Shown piece after piece: positions 51,572 through 60,200 of a DNA stretch of 64,000 nt; positions within the stretch are counted from its first letter, which is position 1, and each line of letters begins with the position of its first letter. Below the pieces are notes generated by a model. It was not told the DNA's origin. It searched no databases and was given only the letters and a program-made list of their open reading frames with translations. A program made the translations under genes and the position numbers. The stretch comes from Bradyrhizobium genosp. SA-3. Lineage in GTDB: Bacteria > Pseudomonadota > Alphaproteobacteria > Rhizobiales > Xanthobacteraceae. Location of the stretch: positions 1 through 64,000 of the forward strand of contig NZ_PSRT01000032.1 in NCBI RefSeq assembly GCF_004212635.1. Reading direction: 5' to 3'.

Positions 51572-51721
51572 CTACTGCCCCCTAGGAAAACCGTGAAGTA
51601 GCGGTAACGCCTGTATCAGCAAAACGGCGCTCCCTCCCAACACGCTGGCCCCCACGACGAGCAAGGACAGGACGCGGTCTCGAAGTATCTCGTTGCTTGC
51701 GACGTCATTCGAATTTTGCAT
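51572..51721 (-). CDS. Possible small membrane peptide, 49 aa
   Basis: ATG 51721 opens MQNSNDVASNEILRDRVLSL, then LVVGASVLGGSAVLLIQALP, one membrane segment. The ribosome-binding site is weak, and the frame extends upstream to 51850 without a better start. Tentative. Confidence 0.3.
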   Translation of the reverse strand: MQNSNDVASNEILRDRVLSLLVVGASVLGGSAVLLIQALPLLHGFPRGQ

Positions 51722-51868
51722 CGGTGTGCACCCGCTTTTTCGTGCGACGAAGGCGTCATAGACTGAGTCGCGGGATCGACGATCGGCGAAATTTGTCAGA
51801 AAATTAACTCGTGATTCACCGACTCGGGCACCGTCGGCTGGCCGGGCCACTGCAGCGGCTCTGCGCGG

Positions 51869-53110
51869 TCAGGTCTCAGCTGGCCCAGACGTTTGCGTTT
51901 CATTTTGAGGGCTCTCGCCGGCCTGGGGACCCTTCTCTGTCTTGGTCGGTTCGAAAAACGATTTCGCTTTTCGATGATTTTGCAAGGCGGCGGGCCTGTA
52001 CGGACCGAAGCTCGTGTAGTTGCGTACCGATTTCATCGCGAGTCGTTCATAGACCGTCTCGTGAAGTTGCGCGGTGTCCGGCACGCTACGGACCGCTTTC
52101 GACCAGTGGAGCGCGGTCCCGCCCATCCCGACCATGCATTCGTCGTGCATCATTCCATCGGCCGACGGATAGAGCCGCAGCAGGCTCTTGTCGACGATCA
52201 CGCGACCAGCCTCGGGTATCTTCTCGGCGATGAATTCCACCATCCAGTGGAGCGTGATGTCTGACAGCCGAGACTCGTTCTCAGGATAGCTTCCGCCGAT
52301 GTCGGCGTGGTTACCCGCGAACCAGATCTGATCGAATTGCTCCGGCTCGTCCTGTCTGTCGGGCCACTTGACGGTCCCGCTCCCTCCCCATGGCACCCGC
52401 TTGAAGTCCTTCCGGCCTTCGTCGATCGATTGCAGATGCCGCGCGTACTGGACGTCTGAAGTGAAATGCCTATCGTACGCCCAGTCGGGAAAGAAGCGCT
52501 GCCACCCAATTGCAGCGACAGCATCCCAGATCCCGATGAAATAAGCGGAGGCACCCGCGGCGCGTCCGACTTCCGATTTGTAGGCGGAGCGGAACTGCTC
52601 CGCTCGCTTGTCCGCATCTGCCCCGTCCCGCGGCATTCCAAGCCAGTAGACGGAAGAGACCGCCTCCCTGGCGACCCGTCGCAACGATTTGGGATCGAGG
52701 CTGATGAATTCGCCATTCCGATCTTTCCGCGGAACGCCGCAAAGTTGGAGCACGTGTGCGAGACATCTGGCCGTGTAGGCCCCCCGACTGAATCCGAACA
52801 GATAGATGCGGTCTCCCGGCTCCCACACGCCAATGATTGCCACGTAGCAATCGATGATCTTCTTTGTGATTCCGAAGCCAAACATCTGTTGAACGGTCTC
52901 CTTGAGACGGTCCCAACCGTTGTCATGCCTCGGCGCCGGCGTCCCGATGCCGGGAACATAGAGTGCAAGCTGCTTCTTGGGGTCGATGATCGAGTCAGGC
53001 CCCGTCCGCGTCGCCCGGTATAGCTTATAGACGTTGGTTCGACTCTCGTCCGGCAAGAGGCCCCCCTCGTTTCCAGTACCATCAGCGAACAGCAGGATGT
53101 TCTTAGGCAT
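51869..53110 (-). CDS. DUF2235 alpha/beta-hydrolase-like protein, 413 aa
   Basis: The start is ATG 53110 behind GGGAGGCGG. It begins PKNILLFADGTGNEGG, the standard DUF2235 opening (DGT.N), followed by GIGTPAPRHDNG, and YLFGFSRGAYTARCLAHVLQ with the nucleophile Ser108 in G-x-S-x-G. Then AVSSVYWLGMP, GIWDAVAAIG and WFAGNHADIGGSYPE supply the conserved Asp and His region. The C-terminal 90 residues are a tail of charged and Pro-rich residues. DUF2235 proteins include the Tle1 phospholipase effectors of type VI secretion, but most relatives are uncharacterised. There is no signal peptide. It is followed by no VgrG-like gene; its upstream partner is the 483-aa membrane protein. Confidence 0.87.
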   Translation of the reverse strand: MPKNILLFADGTGNEGGLLPDESRTNVYKLYRATRTGPDSIIDPKKQLALYVPGIGTPAPRHDNGWDRLKETVQQMFGFGITKKIIDCYVAIIGVWEPGDRIYLFGFSRGAYTARCLAHVLQLCGVPRKDRNGEFISLDPKSLRRVAREAVSSVYWLGMPRDGADADKRAEQFRSAYKSEVGRAAGASAYFIGIWDAVAAIGWQRFFPDWAYDRHFTSDVQYARHLQSIDEGRKDFKRVPWGGSGTVKWPDRQDEPEQFDQIWFAGNHADIGGSYPENESRLSDITLHWMVEFIAEKIPEAGRVIVDKSLLRLYPSADGMMHDECMVGMGGTALHWSKAVRSVPDTAQLHETVYERLAMKSVRNYTSFGPYRPAALQNHRKAKSFFEPTKTEKGPQAGESPQNETQTSGPAET

Positions 53111-53120
53111 GCCGCCTCCC

Positions 53121-54572
53121 TCAATTGACGACCGGCTCGAGCGATGTGTCAGCGACGACGATGCCGGTCGCATCCGTGAAGATCGCGGCGACATCCCTCG
53201 CCTGCTGTCGATACGCGTCGTAGGCGTCCTGCCCAATCAGCGGAATGGCTTCCGCCAGGCTTGTTACTTGTCCTTGCTTTTTCGCGACTGCGGCTGCCTT
53301 GAGCTTCTGTTCGTCGGTGCGAAGACTGGCGATGGAAGCGTTTAGATCGGAAATGTTGGTGGGCGTCACGAGCTTGCCGCCGATGTAGACGACCTGACTC
53401 AGCCCCACGATGCCAAGGATCGTGTTCGGGACGACGAACGTCGATAGCTGATTGACGCCCGCCGCGATCAATCCGCCGATCACCACAAGTCCAAAGATGA
53501 AGCTCTGGTACCGGTACACGTCGAAGACGCCGTCCGTAGAGAAAAAATCGCGCCACGTCGCGTTCGACGAGTCGACAACGGTCTTGGCCATCGGAATCCA
53601 GCCATGTCTGAGCAGCCATGCCCGATTGTCGGCCGATAGCGTATTGCGCTGGCTATCCGTGCCCTTGGCGATCGTGGCTCCGATTCCGCTGATGCCGAGC
53701 AGTGTCAAGATCGAGCCCGAGAGGTCCACCAAGGTCCCCGTTTGCAGCAGCAGCAGCGTGATCAGACCGGCGACTGCCAGCGAAAAGGCTAACGTCTGGA
53801 ACGTCGAAAGACTGCCCTTCCCGTCCGGCCCCGCGGAGACCTGGGCGGGGTTCAATGCGCGGAGGAACGACGCGAACGTGTGATCCTGCTTGCGGAGCGC
53901 GAAGCCGATCCAGAGGTAGAGGATGAGCACCTCCGCGATGACGGCGAAAATACTGAGCCAGTACGGACTGAGCCTGACGCTCACTGACGAGACCCGCCAG
54001 GGGGATTGCCCGACTGGACTGTTGCAAGTGTAGAGATAGAGATCGACCCGGCTCCAGAACCAAGCCAGATCGTCTCCCATGTTGAGCGTGACGATGGTCT
54101 GATCGGGTTCGAGCAGATGCTTCTGGACCAACGGATCGGATTCCGTCGCGCGATGAGTGACCGCGTCCTGCCGCTTGAAGAGGTAGGTCTCATCGCCGTA
54201 GTCGATCCCGGCGAAGTATCGGACGCCGTCGACGAATGGCGCACGCACGCCGACGTCGACGCGCTGGTTCGTCGGCAGAAAATTCGTAGCGAGCACGATG
54301 GGGGCGCCAACCGGATTGCGCCCGGATCGAAGCTCTACCGCAAACTCGTTAGGCTTTACGCACTGCTTCTGCGGATCGCCGGGTATGGCCGGCTCGGCGC
54401 CCGCAAAGTCGGACTTCTGAGCTGCCTGGTCAGCGTGCGATTGATCGGGCATGGTAGCCGCCGGTTCTGGACCCTTGGGCGGCAGCGTCTGCTGCTGAGA
54501 TTTGGCCGGCACGAGAGGGATGGCGCTCGCGAGTGCGATAGCGCACACCGCAAAGATGCGCGATCTAGACAT
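53121..54572 (-). CDS. Membrane protein with exported N-terminal domain, 483 aa
   Basis: Signal peptide (FAVCAIALASAIPLVPAKSQ), then a periplasmic domain of about 180 residues with AIPGDPQKQCVKPNEFAVEL and DGVRYFAGIDYGDETYLFKR. Several membrane segments follow: SPYWLSIFAVIAEVLILYLW, FQTLAFSLAVAGLITLLLLQ, GSILTLLGISGIGATIAKG and YQSFIFGLVVIGGLIAAGVN. The C-terminal 70 residues are a soluble helical region. No family is recognised. It ends 10 bases before the DUF2235 gene and is co-transcribed with it, so the pair probably works together. Confidence 0.75.
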   Translation of the reverse strand: MSRSRIFAVCAIALASAIPLVPAKSQQQTLPPKGPEPAATMPDQSHADQAAQKSDFAGAEPAIPGDPQKQCVKPNEFAVELRSGRNPVGAPIVLATNFLPTNQRVDVGVRAPFVDGVRYFAGIDYGDETYLFKRQDAVTHRATESDPLVQKHLLEPDQTIVTLNMGDDLAWFWSRVDLYLYTCNSPVGQSPWRVSSVSVRLSPYWLSIFAVIAEVLILYLWIGFALRKQDHTFASFLRALNPAQVSAGPDGKGSLSTFQTLAFSLAVAGLITLLLLQTGTLVDLSGSILTLLGISGIGATIAKGTDSQRNTLSADNRAWLLRHGWIPMAKTVVDSSNATWRDFFSTDGVFDVYRYQSFIFGLVVIGGLIAAGVNQLSTFVVPNTILGIVGLSQVVYIGGKLVTPTNISDLNASIASLRTDEQKLKAAAVAKKQGQVTSLAEAIPLIGQDAYDAYRQQARDVAAIFTDATGIVVADTSLEPVVN

Positions 54573-54834
54573 TGCCCCCCCAAAAGCCGAACGATCAGGA
54601 AGCCATTTACCGATGGTTGCATCTCACTCGCAAGCCAACCATGCGGGATGGATGCCGTTGTCCCCGGCTAAGCGTGCCTTTCGGCTTCGGGGGGCTCATT
54701 CGCCATCGGCTTTTGGATCGACAACGCGCCAACTCCGGTGACCCGCCTAAAGTCCGGCCGGTCCGAGCGGTAGGAGGCTCAATCCAACACGGCTCTTCCT
54801 TGGGGGAAGAAGAATACTGTTTCAGCCTGTTGTT

Positions 54835-55705
54835 GTGTCGGTTGCTCGGGATAACCAGATTCTCACGGATGAGGAGGTTGGCGCCATCCTTCAAGCTGCG
54901 TGTGAAGTCGATCAGGAGCAAGGATTTGATGGCGATCTATATCGGATCGTCGTGTGTCTTGCCGCGACCGGCGCGCGGTATGCCCAGGTCAGGCGAATGC
55001 GCGTGGGCGACGTACAGGTTTCTGCACGGCGTCTGATGGTGCCGGGCTCCTACAAGGGGCGCGGCGGCAATGGCGGCTCAGACCCGGTCCCAGTGGGCGA
55101 CGACGTGATTGAGGTGCTTTTGCCCGCAATCGCCGGGCGGCCAGGCGAGGTTCCTCTTTTCGAGCTGGATCCATGAACAGGAGCCGGGGGGCATCGCGTG
55201 GAAGAAGTCTGAACGCGGTCCGTGGAAAAGAGGCGAACTTGCACGTCCCTGGAAGGCCATTCGCGAGCATGCCGGTATGCCGGAGGTGATTCCCTATGCT
55301 TTGCGGCACTCGAGTATCGTGCGCGGTCTCCGAAAGGGCTTGCCCATCCAACAGGTCGCCAAACTGCACAACACCTCAGTCAAAATGATCGAGCGGCACT
55401 ACGCGAAATATATTGCGACCGCCTTGGAAGACCTCGAAGGGCGGCAGTCGTGTCCTTGGTGCCGCGGAGTAATGGAAACGTGGTGCCGATGGGAAAACGC
55501 GCGTAAGGGATTATCCTTCGGTCTTGATCGAATTCATTCATCTGATGGCGCCGGTACCCCACGCGTTACCCGTGAGCTTCGCGATCACTTGAAAGCAAGA
55601 GTAAATAAGAGCGATTTTCGAAGCGAATTAATGATGCCTCGGGAGGGACTCATACGCAATCACCGACATGAGGAACCGCTGTTTATCCTTACCATGGTGG
55701 CTTAA
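54835..55705 (+). pseudogene. Tyrosine-recombinase gene with a frameshift, N-terminus missing
   Basis: The first frame (54835-55176) reads LTDEEVGAILQAACEVDQEQ and IVVCLAATGARYAQVRRMRV, with the box I arginine (TGAR). It ends soon after GEVPLF. The next frame continues WIHEQEPGGIAWKKSERGPW, then MPEVIPYALRHSSIVRGLRK (H-x-x-R pair) and NTSVKMIERHYAKYIATALE, whose Tyr fits the nucleophile. The break is a small indel near 55163. No N-terminal core-binding domain precedes 54835. Past residue AALEDL-type end (about 55440) the frame is probably noise. Confidence 0.75.
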
Positions 55706-55839
55706 GTGCTTGGCACGGTGCGGAGGTTCAGCGACCGCGTCCCTGGCACAATGTCGCCGCCGTCCGGGTGCAAGATGCCGTCATCCTGGAGTAGAATTGG
55801 TTCCATAGGTCGGCTCAAGGCCAACTTGGGAGCCCTGCA

Positions 55840-57021
55840 TTGTCAGCTCTTGCCGAAGCGACGATCGACCGGTCAGCCAGTGTCCAGATCGTTGATCCCC
55901 GACTGCTGCAGCCAGGCGACATCATCATCTCGTCGGGATCTCGTTTCGAAAGCTGGCTGATCAGAACCGCCACCGCGCACGATGCAACTCACGTTGCTGT
56001 CCACATCGGATCAGGCATTGGCATCGAGGCCAATGACCCTGGTGTGGTGCCTGTCTACTTTCCGGCGATGGCCTACGATCGATCGGCTAAGCTGAGGGTG
56101 AAACGCCATAGCGGGCTTTCCCCTGACCAGCGAGAAAAGATCGTGCGATTTGTGGAGGCCGCACTCTATCGACCATATTCAACCAGAGGGGCAGTGGCGA
56201 CGATCTTGCCCTTGCTTCGCAAGCAGAGTGATCCGGGCTATTTTTGCTCAATGCTCGTTGCCGCCGCCTACGCCTCGGTTGATTGCGCCATCAGCAGGAA
56301 AACTCCTTTTGAGACGACGCCAGGTCACATCGCGGAAGCAGATAATCTTGCCGATGCTCCAGACGTGATCAAGGATGTTCCCGCGTTTCATCATGGGGGC
56401 GTCGCTGGGGGGCTCCAGCGCGCGTACGAAGCGTACCTGGCCTCGGGCAATCATTTCGAGCGTTCAATCCTGCCTGAATTGCGGAAGATCTCACCTGTTT
56501 TTGAAGCGACCTTCAACGTGTTCGATACGGCGCTTCGCGTGGAAGGGCTGTCTACGTCATCTGAACGAGACGTCATTGACGGTGCGATCGCGCGGATATT
56601 TCGCTCTCTCGGTGAAAACGGCCATGCGTTTCCCTCGATTAGCATTGCGCGAACGTTCGGCCTGTCCGGAGGCAACCTCGCTGGCAACTTGATTTGGACA
56701 GCCGCCGACCTTCAGGAAGATGTGCACTTCCGCGTTTACGAGGACACGTTTTGGCAAGCGTTGATATCGGCTATGAGCTGGGAGCGCGATCGGCGCAACG
56801 CGCAGATCGCGGCTGTTACCGCTCGAGCAAAGGACACTCGGCTTCGCACCTACATTGCTTTGCTTGGGTGGGCCCTGCAGACAGTGAATGCCGAGAGGAA
56901 AATCGGGCGATTGGCGCACGCGGTTGTTTCCACTGACTATATGCAACAAAAACTTCAGCAGCTTGATCAACGGCAGAAATCTGATTTGGAGCTATCCAAA
57001 AAGGATGATCCAAAGTCCTGA
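55840..57021 (+). CDS. Papain-like NlpC/P60-type (YiiX/YaeF-like) hydrolase, 393 aa
   Basis: Residues 20-145 match the permuted papain fold used by YiiX-type enzymes: LQPGDIIISSGSRFESWLIR, THVAVHIGSGIGIEANDPGV (catalytic His51), and later SDPGYFCSMLVAAAY with Cys136, the reversed order of classical papain. Members cleave peptides or acyl/amide bonds in lipids. The last 250 residues (FERSILPELRKISPVFEATF, SISIARTFGLSGGNLAGNLI, then a charged helical tail with RKIGRLAHAVVSTDYMQQKL) are not recognised. The start is TTG 55840 behind GGGAG. It is convergent with the giant gene and has no signal peptide. Confidence 0.75.
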   Translation: MSALAEATIDRSASVQIVDPRLLQPGDIIISSGSRFESWLIRTATAHDATHVAVHIGSGIGIEANDPGVVPVYFPAMAYDRSAKLRVKRHSGLSPDQREKIVRFVEAALYRPYSTRGAVATILPLLRKQSDPGYFCSMLVAAAYASVDCAISRKTPFETTPGHIAEADNLADAPDVIKDVPAFHHGGVAGGLQRAYEAYLASGNHFERSILPELRKISPVFEATFNVFDTALRVEGLSTSSERDVIDGAIARIFRSLGENGHAFPSISIARTFGLSGGNLAGNLIWTAADLQEDVHFRVYEDTFWQALISAMSWERDRRNAQIAAVTARAKDTRLRTYIALLGWALQTVNAERKIGRLAHAVVSTDYMQQKLQQLDQRQKSDLELSKKDDPKS

Positions 57022-57224
57022 TCTCCAAGTCATTCGAACGGCACGAACTGCGGCCTGCCCTTCCGGGGCTGGGCGCTACCGACCGAGCACTCCCGAATTC
57101 AGATCCGCTTCTATGGCCGGAAGGGTCTTCGGCATCCGCTGGGATCTCGCCGGCAGTTTCAAGGGCCAGCACTTTTTGCATTATCACTTCTGCGAATTTG
57201 GCAAGGTGGCTCGTTTTGATAGAT
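57022..57224. other. Convergent gap between the papain-like and giant genes
   Basis: About 200 bases with no open frame worth reporting and no clear terminator hairpin. Confidence 0.3.
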
Positions 57225-60200
57225 TCATTTCGCGAAGACAGGTGAATAGATTTCCATGATCTGCGCGGAGGCGTCAGACGGCTTCGTGTCGCCAAAGACT
57301 TGGAGGGGATCGATGTCCTCCAGGCTCTTCTCGGAAGGGAAGAACGACTTCCAGGGATCGTTTCTCCAAGCCGCGATCTGAGCGTCAGTAACCGAGGGAT
57401 TGCCCGCGCGTGCCGTAAGGATTCGACCGATCAGATTCGAACCGTCGTCCAGTGCTCGCGGCGTACCGCGATCGAACCATGTCAATACCACGGCGCTCTT
57501 GACGGTGTCGTAGCCGGCTGCCGAATGATACAGACCCACATAAGCCTCTTCGTCGGTGCCTGAAACACTGGCGACCCGCTTCGTCACCAGCAACAGATTG
57601 AATAGGCCCTGATCGTCCTTTCCGCGCTTCGTCTTCAGGGCATCGGTTGCGAGCCAGGCGAACGCCTGACCTTTCGCTGCCAGGCGGAGTTGCTGATTCG
57701 AGCCAGGATCTACTGACAATTCGAGATTTCCCAGATCAACGCCGGCGGAACGGGCAAGCACCTGCATGTTCGGCAAGAATTGGGTCCAGCGCCCATCGGT
57801 CGCATCGGAGACCTGCGGGATCGTCGCGGTTCGGAGCTCACCGACCTTCGCATTGCTTTGAGACTCGATCGCGAAGTTGATTTCTAGCTCCGCCTCTGGA
57901 GGATCCTTGTTCTCGGCCAGATTCGGATCGTTGAACCACTGCGTCTGCCAGACGACCTCCCAGCTCTGGTTCTTCGGCTTGGCAAGCACGAGCAATTCGT
58001 ACCAGACGTATTGCTCCGGACCTGAGGGAACGCGCGAAACTCGGCGCACCGCAATGGCGCGAAGATCGAATATCGCTTCGCCAACGACGAAACTATCCTT
58101 CATGTGCCGCGTCGTATCCTCCACGGAGACATTCCAGACGACGTCGTTGCGGCTGGCCTCGATCAGCACGGCCGCTTCGGCCTTCACAGTCCCCCCCGAC
58201 GACAACTTGCCTGCCGCTCTGAATTTGAGCGATGCTGGCGTTGCAGTGGCCTCGATCGAATGGAGAGTAGCTCCGATCTGCGCGGTCCTGGATTTGATCG
58301 ATGGTGCTGTGCTCCCGCTCCAGTAATCGCGGGTGCCTTCCGCTAGGACAAGGCGGCGGAATGCGATCTTCCCCATCCACCATCCGGCAGGATCCTGGGC
58401 CGCGAGGTCCGGTGCTCGCACGATGAAGGAACTGTTGAGAAAGAGGCCGGTCGCCGTTCCGGTATCGAACGAATGTCCCAGCGGACCCACCACCCCGAGC
58501 GGAACGGCGGTTCGCAGTTCTGCGACGCTCGTCGGCGTTTGTCCGGCTTTCTGCCCCAGGCCATAGGTTCGGCTCAGCGGATCTGGTCCCAACTCGGCTG
58601 CCGCTGCGACGGTCGAGGCGCCGCCGACCTCGAGTTTCTTGCGATATGCGTTCTCGACACCGGCCAGCATCCAGTCGGCGAGTCCGGCATGCTCGAACCA
58701 GGCGCCGTCAACGACCGCGAGGACTCCTGCGACCGGCGATGCATTGCCATCGCGCAGCGCGCGCGTGAGCGGGATCAACGCCCGGATACCGGGCTTCGGA
58801 ACCGTGTCGGGTACCGCTGCCGGCCGCCCAATGCGGAACCAAGGCGTTTCCCATTTGCCGCTCGTGCTCTGCCACTTTGCCGCTCGCGAGGCGACGCTCT
58901 GTCGGGCGGCCTGATAGGCCGCCACGTATCGATTCGATGCAACAACGCGGAAACGCATGTATCGCGCGATGTCGGTCCGGCTGGGAGAGCGCAGTGCGAT
59001 CCGCGTTGAAAGCGGCGTGCTTGTTGGCGGCGTTGCCTGCGCATTGACCTGTTCGTTGATCGGTAGCGACGCAGATTCGTCATCCAGTGTCTCGTCCAGG
59101 CGCTCCGCGAAACCCTCCACATCCCAGAGCAGCGCGTACTCAGCCGCCGACGGCGGTGGCGACATGAGTGGGTCCTGCGGATCCTGCTTCGGGAAGACAT
59201 TGAGGTTCGCGATCTTGTCGAATGGAAATGGCGATAGCGGACGGCCGGTCCATCGCCATGCCTGCGAGCCGACCGTGATGCTGCCGATCGCATCCGCAGT
59301 TGCCGAGGGCGCGCGCTTGAACTGAAGGCGGATGTCTCCCTGGCGCTCATCTGCTGCATCGAGCACGTCGCCGACAATGCTGCCAGCAACCGCCGCACTC
59401 ACCTCAACGTCGGAAGGAACCGTGAACGAAGCCGCCTCCACCGCGAACGTATGTGTCGAGAACAGGCGATACCGGACGCCGCCCATGCCCATCACGACGG
59501 CCGCAGCGTCACCGTCTCCGATCGAGACACGGCGAACACTATCGTCGAAACGCCGGCTTCCGGCCGGCGCGAGCTTGTCGACAAACAGCGCGTCATCAAT
59601 GCCGGCGAACAGCCGCACGATCACGACATCGCCGGGCGCGCTCCACACGGTCTTCGTCGTCTTGTCAAACAGCGGCTTGCTACGATCGCTGCTGAGCTTG
59701 CAGATCACCTCAATCGGCAGTCGGCCAGCGGCAAAGGGTTTTGTCGGGTCCATACCTGGCTGCCATTTCCACGTCCATTCGAACAGTTCGGGCTTGTGGC
59801 TGGCTATGGCATCGGCCGAGAGCGCGCCGTCACGCCGCGCCCGGGTCACCGAAATCGCCAGCGCACCGACAGCCGGATCCTGCAGATCGAGCATTTCCTT
59901 GATCGCCTCCACCTCGGCACGCAGCCGCGTCTCGGCCGCAGTGTCATGTCTGGCGATTGCATCACGCAGTGCAATCTCGCGCTCGTGCAATTCGGCGGTC
60001 TGTTCAAAGTGGAAACTGCGCACCCCCTTGCGGAATTCCCTGAGCGACTTCCTGTCGCCTTCGGACAGCGTCGCCTCGTCGAAGGCGATCCATCGATCGA
60101 AATCCTCGAGCGTCGTCACCGGCGCGGCGACCTGCAGCCTCAGTTCGCCGCAATCGACGTTTTCCGGCTTGACGACAAGCGCATCGCCGTTGGTATCGGC

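Noticed and set aside
51869..53110. Type VI secretion effector locus
   Set aside because: The DUF2235 domain allows it, but no VgrG, Hcp, PAAR, Tap or Eag-type gene is in the window.
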